43,264 nt of DNA from Caldilineaceae bacterium (GTDB lineage Bacteria; Chloroflexota; Anaerolineae; Caldilineales; Caldilineaceae): positions 1-43,264 of the forward strand of contig JAHBVH010000071.1 in assembly GCA_019637645.1 (NCBI GenBank). Direction: 5' to 3'. A program made the position numbers and the translations under genes. Below are positions 33,353 through 42,150 of this stretch, in pieces (the first letter of the stretch is position 1; every line of letters begins with the position of its first letter). Below the pieces are notes generated by a model. It was not told the DNA's origin and searched no databases. It saw nothing but the letters and a program-made list of their open reading frames with translations.

Positions 33353-34072
33353 TTAGGGAAAACGTCGGCGGGCTTGCTCTAGTTCAATGGCTTTGGCCGT
33401 GAAGCGATAGAGTTTGGCGGGGCGATGATCGCCTTCGCGAATGTTACCGGTCTCTTCCAAAACATCGGTGGCGAGGATCTTGCGCCGGAAGTTGCGTTTA
33501 TCCAGCGGCTCGTTGAGCACAGTTTCATAGACCTTCTGGAGTTCAGAGAGGGTAAATTCTTTGGGCAGCAGGAGAAAGCCAAGCGCGGTCCACTCTAATT
33601 TCCAGCGGAGACGTTGCAAGGCATAGTGGAGAATGCGATCATGGTCAAAGGCCAGGGGTGGCAGGGCATACATGCTCCACCAGCGGGCCTTAGCCGCATC
33701 CGAGGCACCTTGAATCTGCAACCGGGCGGCTTGATCGGCACTGAGGAGAGCGAAGTAGGCAACCGTGATCACGCGTGTGCGCGGATCACGGTTTGGCTCG
33801 CCAAAGGTATAGAGCTGTTCCAGATAGACCTCGGTCACATTGGTCTCTTCGGCCAGTTCGCGCAGGGCGGCATCCTCAAGATCCTCGTCAATTTCGACAA
33901 AGCCACCGGGCAGTGCCCACGTCGTAGCAAAGGGAGCATGCATCCGCTCGACCAATAACACTTTGAGGTCATTGTCGTAAAAGGTGAATAGGATAATGTC
34001 CACCGTCACCGAGGGACGGGGATATTCGTAACAGTAGGGGCCACTTGACGAGTTCGACGAGGTTGCGCTCAC
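33353..34072 (-). CDS. NrtR-like Nudix-domain transcriptional regulator or Nudix hydrolase
   Basis: The 239 residues comprise an N-terminal Nudix domain (about 20-150) and a C-terminal winged-helix-like region (about 160-235: PKEFTLSELQKVYETVL, RNFRRKIL, HRPAKLYRF). The Nudix box reads GFVEIDEDLEDAALRELAEETNV, which keeps G-x5-E-x7-REL-x-EE, but has Asn where the terminal Gly is expected. NrtR proteins use this layout to repress NAD-related or sugar-catabolic genes, with a Nudix domain that senses ADP-ribose-type ligands. The start is GTG with AAGGAAG six bases before it. It precedes the exporter operon by 78 bases, so it may regulate it, but that is inference. Confidence 0.87.
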   Translation of the reverse strand: MSATSSNSSSGPYCYEYPRPSVTVDIILFTFYDNDLKVLLVERMHAPFATTWALPGGFVEIDEDLEDAALRELAEETNVTEVYLEQLYTFGEPNRDPRTRVITVAYFALLSADQAARLQIQGASDAAKARWWSMYALPPLAFDHDRILHYALQRLRWKLEWTALGFLLLPKEFTLSELQKVYETVLNEPLDKRNFRRKILATDVLEETGNIREGDHRPAKLYRFTAKAIELEQARRRFP

Positions 34073-34203
34073 AGCTACTTCCTTATTAGGTTCTTTTGAC
34101 CTTTACAGTGTGGCCACAAGTGTTCGACCGCGTGGCCGTACTCAACTCCCCACCGATGGCTTGTGGAATGTCAAAGGCGCTTAGCAACGTGGGGCGTACT
34201 TCT

Positions 34204-35583
34204 TCACGCCCGATCTAATTTACGAGCAATCGTTTCTTGAACACTCTTGGCATCAGCAGGCAGGTAGACGGGTGGATTAGCAAAGCGGCTTTCCACCTCT
34301 TGCAAGGTATCTTCGTGGTAGCCAACCTTAAAGCTGGTGAATTTGAGTCCATGGGCGGTGCTAATGACGACAACCCGATCGGTAGACTTGACTGTGCCCC
34401 GCTCGACCAATTTAAAGAGGGCAGCCAGCGCCACGCCGGTGTGGGGGCAGGTGTACATGCCGGTAAGGTCGGCCATCGCGGCAGCATTGGCGAGTTCGTC
34501 TTCGGTGGCTTCTTCGACAATGCCGTTGGTCATTTGAATGGCTTGGACAGCCTTTTCATAGCTGACTGGATCGCCAATTTGAATGGCCGAAGCCAGCGTT
34601 GCCTGGGCTTGAAACGTTGCCTTTTCGGCAAAGCCATTGCGATAGCTCTGGTAGAACGGGTTGGCCTTTTGGGCCTGTGCGGCAACAAGGCGGGGTAATT
34701 TGTGGATAATGCCCAAATCCAGCAGCAGTTTGAGCCCTTTGTAGAGCGCACTAATATTGCCCAGATTGCCCACCGGAATAATGATCCAATCAGGAACTTC
34801 CCAATCAAACTGGCGCACAATCTCAATGGCGACCGTTTTCTGCCCTTCGACGCGAATGCTATTCATCGAGTTCGCCAGATAGATGCTTTGATCCTGGGTT
34901 ACCTCGCGCACAATGCGCATACAGCCGTCAAAGTCGGTGTCGAGCGCCAACACATGGGCGCCATTAGCCACCGGCTGGATCAACTGTGCCGTACTCACTT
35001 TGCCTTTGGGCAGGAAAATAATCGCCGGAATCCCCGCGGCGGCGGCATAGGAGGCCAGGGCGGCGCTGGTATCACCGGTGCTCGCACAGGCGACGGCGCG
35101 AACCGCCCCCTGCCGACCGCCGCCGTCGGCTATCATCTGTTTGACCACGCTCACCAACACGGTCATCCCCAGATCCTTAAAGCTGCCCGTGTGGCTATTG
35201 CCACAGAGCTTGATCCAGAGATCGGCGACGCCAATCTGTTTGCCGAGCCGCTCTGCCCAGAAGAGATTCGTATTCCCTTCATACATGCTGACAACATTTT
35301 CATCCCGCAAGTCCGGCATCACCCATTCGCGCATCCCCCAGACACCGCTGCCATAGGGCCAGCGCGTCGCGCCGGCGCGGCGGTCTATGCGCGTTTTCCA
35401 CGCTTCCGCGCTTTGCTGTTGAAGCGGTGCGAGCTCGTGGTGGACTTCGAGCAAGCCGCCACAGGTTGGGCAGGTATACATGACATTATAGACAGCATAT
35501 TCACCAGGACAACCCCGAAAGCAGCGGAAATAGGCGCGGTAAGGGGAAACGGTGGATGACAGATGGGTTGATTCCAGTTGCAT
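34204..35583 (-). CDS. thrC: Threonine synthase
   Basis: With the ATG at 35583 the protein has 459 residues; a TTG at 35616 is a less likely start. It is a PLP enzyme that converts O-phosphohomoserine to threonine. The N-terminus has a zinc-ribbon-like CFRGC...CPTC set (Cys21, 25, 38 and 41), found in one threonine synthase subgroup. The PLP Lys is Lys136 in [12 protein letters not shown]. Later segments [21 protein letters not shown] and [16 protein letters not shown] bind the cofactor phosphate and substrate. No other threonine-pathway gene is adjacent. The gene is separated from the upstream deacetylase gene by a palindromic hairpin, and is probably transcribed on its own. Confidence 0.92.
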   Translation of the reverse strand: MQLESTHLSSTVSPYRAYFRCFRGCPGEYAVYNVMYTCPTCGGLLEVHHELAPLQQQSAEAWKTRIDRRAGATRWPYGSGVWGMREWVMPDLRDENVVSMYEGNTNLFWAERLGKQIGVADLWIKLCGNSHTGSFKDLGMTVLVSVVKQMIADGGGRQGAVRAVACASTGDTSAALASYAAAAGIPAIIFLPKGKVSTAQLIQPVANGAHVLALDTDFDGCMRIVREVTQDQSIYLANSMNSIRVEGQKTVAIEIVRQFDWEVPDWIIIPVGNLGNISALYKGLKLLLDLGIIHKLPRLVAAQAQKANPFYQSYRNGFAEKATFQAQATLASAIQIGDPVSYEKAVQAIQMTNGIVEEATEDELANAAAMADLTGMYTCPHTGVALAALFKLVERGTVKSTDRVVVISTAHGLKFTSFKVGYHEDTLQEVESRFANPPVYLPADAKSVQETIARKLDRA

Positions 35584-35700
35584 AAATTCAGTTCCATTTG
35601 GCAAAGATTTGGGCAATCTACGCGCCGCGAGCGACTGCGATTGGGCGCGTTGTTATTCTGACACTATTATACCTCATGGCGAAATGAATCGATAAGAAAT

Positions 35701-35759
35701 GAGGACGCGGATTGACGCGGAGCCACGCGGATAAAATATCCGCGTGGCTCCGCGTCCTC
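35701..35759. terminator. Long hairpin of the CGCGGAT repeat type between two minus-strand genes
   Basis: ACGCGGAGCCACGCGGATA (35715-35733) pairs perfectly with 35737-35755 over 19 bases around an AAA loop. The bases 35701-35710 can pair further if a 10-base block (ATTGACGCGG) is looped out, since that block is a near copy of its neighbour. It lies after the stop of the deacetylase gene (minus strand). It uses the same ACGCGGAT/ACGCGG vocabulary as the hairpin at 11325. Confidence 0.8.
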
Positions 35760-35787
35760 ACTTTTCCCGCTTTGTCGCCAACTCGGT

Positions 35788-36543
35788 CTATGCGACCTGT
35801 TCTTGATAGTGCTGCACACGCTGGGCAATGGTGGCAACCGGCGCGGTCCACAGCCGTTCGCGGTTATGGGCGAGATAGCTACAAAGCTCTTCGAGATCAC
35901 CCGCGGCCACAGAAAGATGCCCTTCGTTAATCCCATGGAAGGTGAGGATCGTCCAGCGCCCTTGGGTAGCAGCTTGTTCGGCCAACCCAACTAACTCGGC
36001 CCCGGTCATCCGTTCACAGGGCGTGGACCAAAGATACCAAAGGTCGCAGTAACGCGGGTCATTAGGCCGCTCACCCCGGCCACGGCCCGCGACACAATGT
36101 TTGGCGACCACGGGTACATAGCTTTGCCGATTGGCCCCTCGCCCAACAAAGGGTTGGTAGCAAGTGTAGCCATAGGAAACCGCGGTTTGCGCGGGGATCA
36201 CCGCACTGATCCGGCGACCAGCCTCCACAATCTCCTGTTCCATATCAGCCAGGCTCATCTCTTCTAACCCACGGCGGCCATTGTCACTAATAAAGGCAAA
36301 GTTTTTTGAGCAAGGATGGCTAATGGTATGGTTGCCAACCTCATGACCCGTCGCGGCCGCGGCGCGCCAGGGAATCAACTGCTCCTGGTAGTTATCACGC
36401 GGGTTGACATAAAAGGTCGCTTGCAGGTTGTACTTGTCTAACATTGGAATCGCAAGATTTAATTGCGAAGCCAGACCGTCGTCGAAGGTCAAGGAGACGG
36501 CACCCTGACAGGCAGACGGCCAAGGCGAAAGCGATGTGCTCAT
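35788..36543 (-). CDS. Polysaccharide deacetylase (NodB-fold) family protein
   Basis: The 251 residues show NodB motif 1 as TFDDG (19-23, Asp21 and Asp22) and motif 2 as HTISHP (His72 and His76), the metal ligands of the carbohydrate esterase 4 family. A late His occurs in LTFHGINEG (about 204). The protein starts directly with the catalytic domain and lacks a signal peptide, unlike secreted chitin or peptidoglycan deacetylases. It may act on an intracellular or released N-acetylated sugar; the substrate is not clear. GAGG lies about eight bases before the ATG. A terminator-type hairpin follows the gene. Confidence 0.88.
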   Translation of the reverse strand: MSTSLSPWPSACQGAVSLTFDDGLASQLNLAIPMLDKYNLQATFYVNPRDNYQEQLIPWRAAAATGHEVGNHTISHPCSKNFAFISDNGRRGLEEMSLADMEQEIVEAGRRISAVIPAQTAVSYGYTCYQPFVGRGANRQSYVPVVAKHCVAGRGRGERPNDPRYCDLWYLWSTPCERMTGAELVGLAEQAATQGRWTILTFHGINEGHLSVAAGDLEELCSYLAHNRERLWTAPVATIAQRVQHYQEQVA

Positions 36544-36684
36544 AGCAATTTCCTCATATCAAGCATGAAATGAACGCAAGGGGCAGCCACCAGTATACGA
36601 GGAACCGCCGCTTTGTCAACCAGCCCAAAACCCACACTTCAGGGCAAGTGCAAGCTTCATGATAGCCAAGGATCAATCCGGTAG

Positions 36685-36714
36685 CGAACAGCGAAAAGCG
36701 CCCGCAGGCGCTTC
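36685..36714 (-). terminator. Probable intrinsic terminator after comEA, also a repeated element
   Basis: On the minus strand AAGCGCC-TGCG-GGCGCTT is followed by TTCG, a 7-base-pair G/C-rich stem with a short T-containing tail. The comEA gene ends at 36791, about 80 bases before it. The 30-base sequence occurs identically at 40738-40767, again downstream of a minus-strand gene. A second stem (AGTC...GACT around CAGGG/CCCTG) lies at about 36722-36750. Confidence 0.65.
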
Positions 36715-36790
36715 TCACTGTTAGTCAGGGGTTTTAACCCTGCGGACTGACGTGATTCGTATCATGGCCGGTGAATCACATTAGCACGTT

Positions 36791-37507
36791 TCACTGCACT
36801 GTCACCAAGGGACGAAGCTGTTCCAGGGTCCGGACGCCAATGCCTGGGACACGATCTAGCTCATCGATGGCGTTATAGGGGCGGTTGGCAATAATGGCGG
36901 CGGCTTTGCTCGGGCCAATGCCAGGGAGGGTTTCGAGTTCGGTGGCCGTGGCTGTATTGATGTTGATCAGGCCACCACTACCACTGGTTGCGGCTGCTGG
37001 GTCAGAATTAGCCAGATTGCCCGAGACGCCACTAGGTGGTTCGGGGGCGAGTGTGGTTGTAGCGGCCAGGCTAGGCACATGCACCTGCACGCCATCCCAC
37101 AACCGCTCTGCCTGATTGACAATCGCGGCATTGGCTTCGGCGGCCAAGCCCCCTGCCGCCGCGACAGCATCGGCGACGCGGGCATCGGCTGCCAAGCCAT
37201 AGAGACCCGGGCGCAAAACTGCCCCACTGACAAAGACCATGATCGGCGCGGGGGTGGCGGTGGGCAGTGGTGTGGGCGAAGGGGCCAAGGTTGGCGGCGG
37301 CTGTAGCACGATCGGGGCCGGATCGGCGCGGTAGAGCAGCAATGTGCTGCCGCCGACCAATACCAGGGCTGTGAGTAGACCTAGAACATAGGAAAAGAGG
37401 TGAAAGGCCACCACCGGTTGCGCAACCGGTGATGGCGGTGAGGCTGTGGCTGGCACTTCAATGATGGCATACGGGTCAGCCACAATAGGGGCTCTTGCAT
37501 GTTTCAT
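36791..37507 (-). CDS. comEA: ComEA-type DNA-uptake protein
   Basis: The 238 residues have a membrane helix (about 37-59), a Pro/Thr/Ala-rich stalk (60-88), an SLBB domain (about 89-146, VFVSGAVLRPGLYGLAADARVADAVAAAGG) and a C-terminal helix-hairpin-helix pair (about 180-236) with ININTATATELETLPGIGPSKAAAII and ELDRVPGIGVRTLEQL. This layout is that of ComEA, the extracellular double-stranded-DNA receptor for transformation. The long N-terminal cytoplasmic portion (1-36) is unusual but plausible. No comEC gene is next to it. The ATG at 37507 lacks a strong ribosome binding site. Confidence 0.9.
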   Translation of the reverse strand: MKHARAPIVADPYAIIEVPATASPPSPVAQPVVAFHLFSYVLGLLTALVLVGGSTLLLYRADPAPIVLQPPPTLAPSPTPLPTATPAPIMVFVSGAVLRPGLYGLAADARVADAVAAAGGLAAEANAAIVNQAERLWDGVQVHVPSLAATTTLAPEPPSGVSGNLANSDPAAATSGSGGLININTATATELETLPGIGPSKAAAIIANRPYNAIDELDRVPGIGVRTLEQLRPLVTVQ

Positions 37508-37701
37508 CTGGGGGAATCCTTACCCAATCACGCGCTTGGGACGCGGGGGTGCGTGCCACTAGCAGGATCGTACGTAGGAATCTACCCACAGACAAGCTAC
37601 AATTGACTGAACACACCAGCCAAAAATGTCTATACGGCATGGAGCGTAATTCATGGCACGTAATTACACAGCACAAATCACCCATCGCATAGCAGCTGCT
37701 A

Positions 37702-38913
37702 TCACGGCGGATTTTGCAATGACGTGGCGGTGCTTGTCTGGCGGATGGCGAGTTGACCAAAGAGGACCAGGGCTTGATCATCGTTCATGGGGTGGCTGAG
37801 ACCACCGCGCACGTCGCGATAGTACCGTTCTAGCGGTAGATGTCTGGTCATGCTGGAGCCACCCACCACGCGCATGCAATGATCAACCGCGTCGATGGCG
37901 TTGTTGGTGGCCGTGAATTTGGCAGCAATCACGGTGGGGCTCAGTTCGACCCGCAGGGTGGGATGACGATCCCACTGTTCAGCCGCGGTGTAGAGATGGG
38001 TATTGGCCTGGTGAATCAACAACTGTGCTTGACCAAGCCGCCGTTGAATGCTCTCTAGTTCCGCAATAGGTTTGCCTAGCGCCGTCGGGACACGCGCTTG
38101 CGCATAACGAGTGGCGGTTTGGAGCGCGGCCATGGCGACGCCAACGTAGACAGCGCTGACCCCTAGGGCAAACCAAGCATTGGCTTTCCCCTTCTGGTTG
38201 GGCTTATCGGTGGAGCCACGCGCAATGATAAATTCATGGGGAACCTGTACATCGTGCAAAATGATATCGTGGCTGCCAGTGGTGCGCATCCCCATGGCGT
38301 CCCAGGTTTCGACAATCTCAATCGCGCTACTACTGGGCACAAGAAAGCGCGCGACCTCTTCGCTGCCATCATCCAACACAGCGGGAATAATCATATAATC
38401 TAGGGCTGGGCTCATGCTGGCAAAGTTCTTGCGCCCGTTGATCTGCCAAGCCACGGGCTGCTCTCCCACACCATAGATAGGTTTGGCACGCGTCTTGGGC
38501 TTACCACCACGGCTGGGGCTCCCTAGCTCCGGCTCGGTCGCAATCGAGTTGATCAGCTTGCCCTGTTCCACTGCCTCGCGACAAACTTTTTCTAACAAAG
38601 CCGGCGGCCAGCCACCCGCCTCTAAGGCCCCGCCCAACGTCTGCATGTGCATGGTGACATTGAGCGCCGTACTGCCGTCACCGATCGCCAATGCCTGCAT
38701 GGTCATAATGGTTTCGAGCAGATCGGCACCCCAGCCACCATACACCGCAGGGACAATCAAGGCCGGCAGCCCAGCCGCACGCACATCAGCATAGTTTTCA
38801 AAAGGAAAGGAGCCGTCGCGATCATGTTCGGCGGCGCGTTGGGCAAAGGTGTTCGCCAGTTCTTGGGCAATGGCAATAAAACGCGCTTGGCGTTCTGTGT
38901 ACGGGTAGAACAT
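37702..38913 (-). CDS. Acyl-CoA dehydrogenase-family flavoprotein
   Basis: From the ATG at 38913 (GGAG seven to eight bases before it) the protein has 403 residues; the 25 residues upstream in the open frame are not needed for the fold. It has the N-terminal helical domain, the beta-barrel region (WQINGRKNFASMSPALDYMIIPA) and the C-terminal helices (ALQTATRYAQARVPTALGKPIAELESIQ and VDHCMRVVGGSSMTRHLPLERYYRDVRGGLSHPMNDDQA). The end resembles the Acyl-CoA_dh_2 type, which includes flavin monooxygenases as well as true dehydrogenases. The catalytic Glu position cannot be fixed by eye. It uses FAD or FMN in the cytoplasm. It is preceded by an intrinsic terminator of the upstream kinase gene. Confidence 0.85.
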   Translation of the reverse strand: MFYPYTERQARFIAIAQELANTFAQRAAEHDRDGSFPFENYADVRAAGLPALIVPAVYGGWGADLLETIMTMQALAIGDGSTALNVTMHMQTLGGALEAGGWPPALLEKVCREAVEQGKLINSIATEPELGSPSRGGKPKTRAKPIYGVGEQPVAWQINGRKNFASMSPALDYMIIPAVLDDGSEEVARFLVPSSSAIEIVETWDAMGMRTTGSHDIILHDVQVPHEFIIARGSTDKPNQKGKANAWFALGVSAVYVGVAMAALQTATRYAQARVPTALGKPIAELESIQRRLGQAQLLIHQANTHLYTAAEQWDRHPTLRVELSPTVIAAKFTATNNAIDAVDHCMRVVGGSSMTRHLPLERYYRDVRGGLSHPMNDDQALVLFGQLAIRQTSTATSLQNPP

Positions 38914-38966
38914 AAAACAACTCCAATCACAGCCTGGGGTAGGGCAACAGCCAGCTACTACGCAAT

Positions 38967-38990
38967 AAAAGCCCGCCTGAGCGGGCATTG
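38967..38990 (-). terminator. Intrinsic terminator of the FGGY kinase gene
   Basis: On the minus strand GCCCGC-TCAG-GCGGGC is followed by TTTTATT. This is a classical short G/C-rich stem with a T tail, located about 120 bases after the stop of the kinase gene at 39111 and before the acyl-CoA dehydrogenase-like gene. Confidence 0.85.
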
Positions 38991-39110
38991 TACCCTAGCA
39001 CCGTTCATTCAGGGCGGTGCGTAGACCATTGTAGCATGATTTTGCCGAATTGTGGTAAGCGTTCCCCGACCAAGCCAACCAGCACACCTGCTGTTGACAG
39101 GCCCACCTTA

Positions 39111-40499
39111 TTACTCAACTTGAAGTTCGGCAACATGGTCGGCCAGATAATGAATGGCCTGTGAAACCGCGGGCTGGCGGCCAGTGGCGACATAGCCCAA
39201 GGCCAGCAACCCTACCAGCGTATCTTCCGCTGTGGGACAAAGGCGCGTTGGGCGGTCAAATTCCTGTTGGATCAACGATTGGAGCACTTCGATCTTCTGG
39301 GCGAGTCCCCCCGAGAAGACGAGCCGCTGCCAGGGTTGGCGGGCGTCCAGGCGCACGGCGCTGCGGTAGTAATTCCCCGCCATGCTGGCAAAGGCCGCGT
39401 GAAAGAGATGACCAACCGTCAAATTATCTTCCCGAATGTTGGTGATCGCGCCACTGTTGCCGCCGACACTATCAAAGAAGGACAAGTTGACGGCCAACCC
39501 CGCGGGTTTGACCTGTGCCGCGGCTTGAGCAATCAACGGCCAGGGATCGGTGAGGGGCGTACCTTGGAGGCTGGCTAGTTCGGTCAGCAGATTGACCAAA
39601 TGGTTGAGCGCGCGCCCAGCAGGAATCCCCGTAACGGTGTTGAGAAAATGACCATCGAAAAAGGGCCGGGTCTGATAGTCGCCCAGGGCCAATGTGGTGG
39701 TAATCAGGCTGACTTGCGAACCGGTGGAGATGTTGAGCGAAAGTTCATTAGGGGCCAACAACGCACCGACCAACGCACATTGATGGTCGCCAATGGGTGC
39801 GTAACAGGGCAAGCGGCGTCCGGCAATGGTCACTTCGGCAACCGGCTCGCCAAAGGGGCGAATGGTCGGCCACTGGAGCTGCTGGAGGCCAAGCTGCGTG
39901 AGCAGCGACTCATTCCACTGCATGGTCGTTAAATTCACCGCGCCATGGGCGCCCGCGTTGGTCGGCTCGATCACCGGCGTGCTGCCCGCTAAGTTGGCAA
40001 TGACAAAGTCGGCCAGGGCAGCTGGGATGACGGGCTCGGCAGGTAGTTGCTCATTGACCGCCATCCAATAGAGATAGGTGAGGGGACGGCTGGGCTGCAC
40101 CTCATGGCCGGTCTGTTGGCGTTGTTCAGGCGTGAGGGCCGCGATCAGATGGGCCAAATGGGTGCCTTGGCCGTCGGGGTGAGGCGTCAAGCTGCGCTGG
40201 TCCTGCCAAGTGATGGCATTGGAGCGAGCCTCGCCGTTGGCCGTACAGAGCACCATGCCATGCATCTGGGTGCACATCAGAATGCCTTCACAATCTGGCG
40301 CGAAGGCCAGCAATTCGGTCAACAGGGTCCGCACGGTTTCGACTAAGGTGTGGGGATCGACTTCATAGAAGAGGGGAGGCAAGTTTGGCAGCGGTTTGGG
40401 GAAAGGCTGTCGGCGAATATGGCGCAACTGGAGGCGATCCAAATCCAGCACTGCGCCTTTAACAAAAGTCGTACCAAGATCAAGGGCAAGTAACGTCAT
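39111..40499 (-). CDS. FGGY-family carbohydrate kinase, sedoheptulokinase/xylulokinase-like
   Basis: Starting at the ATG at 40499 gives 462 residues. The opening LALDLGTTFVKG (4-15) is the first phosphate motif of the ASKHA fold. CTQMHG (76-81), AITWQDQR (95-102) and PIGDHQCA (235-242, with the likely catalytic Asp238) follow, then NISTGSQ (256-262) and FSGGLAQKI near residue 390-400. The pattern GDHQCALVG is closest to sedoheptulokinases, but xylulose, gluconate or another sugar is possible. It phosphorylates a sugar with ATP in the cytoplasm. The start has only a weak GGAA site. A terminator follows. Two Gfo/Idh/MocA dehydrogenase genes lie upstream on the same strand across a 520-base gap. 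Confidence 0.85.
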   Translation of the reverse strand: MTLLALDLGTTFVKGAVLDLDRLQLRHIRRQPFPKPLPNLPPLFYEVDPHTLVETVRTLLTELLAFAPDCEGILMCTQMHGMVLCTANGEARSNAITWQDQRSLTPHPDGQGTHLAHLIAALTPEQRQQTGHEVQPSRPLTYLYWMAVNEQLPAEPVIPAALADFVIANLAGSTPVIEPTNAGAHGAVNLTTMQWNESLLTQLGLQQLQWPTIRPFGEPVAEVTIAGRRLPCYAPIGDHQCALVGALLAPNELSLNISTGSQVSLITTTLALGDYQTRPFFDGHFLNTVTGIPAGRALNHLVNLLTELASLQGTPLTDPWPLIAQAAAQVKPAGLAVNLSFFDSVGGNSGAITNIREDNLTVGHLFHAAFASMAGNYYRSAVRLDARQPWQRLVFSGGLAQKIEVLQSLIQQEFDRPTRLCPTAEDTLVGLLALGYVATGRQPAVSQAIHYLADHVAELQVE

Positions 40500-40737
40500 A
40501 AAAGGTTCCGTTAGAAAGGGAGGATGGGATAATTGAGCAGCCCAAATTGTACCGGCTTGCCCAGTGGATGTCAATCATTGCCCAGAAGAAGCACCCGCAA
40601 AAGCAGGGTTAATGAAGGTCAAGAAATTAAATCGGTAGACTTCACTAGTGCGCTTTAGCGCAGCTTGACCGATCAGGCGCTGATTTCAATCAGTGCTGGT
40701 TTACCGAATTTAATAGTTAACCTTCATAAACCCGCTA

Positions 40738-40767
40738 CGAACAGCGAAAAGCGCCCGCAGGCGCTTC
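40738..40767 (-). terminator. Second copy of the 30-base terminator-like element
   Basis: It is identical over 30 bases to 36685-36714 and in the same orientation. On the minus strand the AAGCGCC/GGCGCTT stem is followed by TTCG. The gene ending at 41021 lies upstream on this strand. Confidence 0.6.
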
Positions 40768-40900
40768 GGCGGAGCGCTTGCCCAGCAAGAAGACCCAAGG
40801 CCAGTGTGGATGGTGTGCTAACCGCCGCTCAATCCCCCACAGTAAGGCTTACGGGTACGACCCTGTTCATTCAGTTTGGGGATGCCCCCATCGCGCGTGA

Positions 40901-40934
40901 AGACCTGACAGGTTTTGCAAAACCTGTCAGGTCT
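40901..40934. repeat. Perfect 34-base palindrome with GGTTTTGCAAAACC core
   Basis: Bases 40901-40934 are a perfect palindrome beginning AGACCTGACA. It has the same length and the same 14-base core as the element at 14191-14224, but different outer arms (AGACCTGACA against AACCCTGTCC). Since both arms of each differ together, base pairing is retained. Confidence 0.95.
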
Positions 40935-41020
40935 AAGGACGACACGTCTGTTCACGCCAGGGAGATACCAAAGAACGGTGCGCCCCCGCCTTGGTAAAAA
41001 GCGGTGAAAAACGGTGAGAA

Positions 41021-42112
41021 CTAGGCGGCAGCTACGGGCGCAATCTCAACCCGACGACCGCTCTGGCTGGATTCGTAGGCGGCATCCACAATGCGCGCCA
41101 CCTGAAGAGCGTCTTGCCCGGTGGTTGGTGGCGCACCTTCACCGCGGGCGGCGAGGATGAAGGCGCGGATAAAGCCTTCGCCGGAAGCGCCACCATAGCC
41201 GGGTGCTTCGCCGGGCGTATAGGTGAAATTACGCCACGGCGCGTTGGCCCACGCCGGATGGGTGCTCTCGACGACCAAGTGGGTTGGTGAGCTGGCCGTG
41301 GCCCAGGTGATGCGTCCCAGTTGGCCGTTAAAACCAGCATAGGTATCATAACCCGCTTTGTTATGATAACCACCACCACTCAAGGCCATCATATAACCCG
41401 TGTGTAAGGAGCCCACTGCGCCCGAAGCAAAACGCAGCGAGAGCACCGCTACATCTTCGACATCGATTGCCTCGCCGCTACGCGTGGCGACTTCGGCCAT
41501 TACCGACACGACTTCATCGCCCGTAATGTAGCGCATCAGGTCGATGTAGTGACAGCCGAGCCAAGAGAGAATCCCCCCCCCAGACTGCGCATGGCGAAAG
41601 AGCCAGTTTTGGGGATTGCGCATCTTCACTTGCGTAGTGATCATGCGCATCTCGGTGGAGATCAAGGGGCCAATCAGCCCTTGGGCAACCAACGTACGCG
41701 CCTGCGCCACCGCGGGCAACCAACGGTTTTGGTAGCAGACGCTCAGTTGACAGCCCGCCTGTTGGGCCGCCGCGATCACGCGTGCGGTATCCGCGGCGGT
41801 GCGCCCAATGGGCTTTTCGGCCATCAGGTGCTTACCCGCGGCCAGGGTACGCAGAAAGACGTCAGGACCGCGATCATTGCGTACCGCGGCCAAGGCAAAT
41901 AAGAGATCGCGATGGTCTAAAATCTGATCCAGATTAGTCGAAGTCGCCACGACCTTGGCCGGTTGTGTCTGCGCCACTTGAGCCAAGGTTGCGGCATCCT
42001 CATCCCACAATAAAATCTCACCCACTTCTGGCAAGGCTTGCAGCGCGCGCAGGTGTGACAAAGAGTGGGGATGGCTGAGGCCCAACAAGGCCGCTTTGAC
42101 AGGTGTATTCAT
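41021..42112 (-). CDS. Gfo/Idh/MocA-family NAD(P)-dependent oxidoreductase
   Basis: The 363 residues contain the dinucleotide fold with GLSHPHSLSH at the first loop (an unusual Gly-rich loop), the family motif AEKP (98-101), and the C-terminal substrate domain with SGGGILSWLGCHYIDLMRYITG (176-197), where His187 and Asp190 fit the catalytic positions. The closing part VARIVDAAYESSQSGRRVEI is typical. It probably oxidises a sugar, inositol or related polyol with NAD(P). AAGGG about nine bases before the ATG supports the start. It begins 38 bases after the stop of a close paralogue on the same strand, so they form an operon. Confidence 0.9.
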   Translation of the reverse strand: MNTPVKAALLGLSHPHSLSHLRALQALPEVGEILLWDEDAATLAQVAQTQPAKVVATSTNLDQILDHRDLLFALAAVRNDRGPDVFLRTLAAGKHLMAEKPIGRTAADTARVIAAAQQAGCQLSVCYQNRWLPAVAQARTLVAQGLIGPLISTEMRMITTQVKMRNPQNWLFRHAQSGGGILSWLGCHYIDLMRYITGDEVVSVMAEVATRSGEAIDVEDVAVLSLRFASGAVGSLHTGYMMALSGGGYHNKAGYDTYAGFNGQLGRITWATASSPTHLVVESTHPAWANAPWRNFTYTPGEAPGYGGASGEGFIRAFILAARGEGAPPTTGQDALQVARIVDAAYESSQSGRRVEIAPVAAA

Positions 42113-42150
42113 GAATCAGCCCTTTTCCAATAAATGCCGACAGGGGGCAT

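Larger units (their letters stand above)
40500..41020. other. Intergenic region rich in palindromes
   Basis: No gene is supported in these 521 bases. It holds a hairpin GCGCTGATT/AATCAGTGC (40677-40696, one G-T pair), the terminator-like 30-base element (40738-40767) and a perfect 34-base palindrome (40901-40934). The upstream gene of the Gfo/Idh/MocA pair ends at 41021, so at least one element should stop its transcript. The promoter of the kinase gene is not recognised. Confidence 0.6.

Noticed and set aside
34702..35559. 285-codon plus-strand frame
   Set aside because: It is antisense to the well-supported threonine synthase gene and has no recognisable motif.
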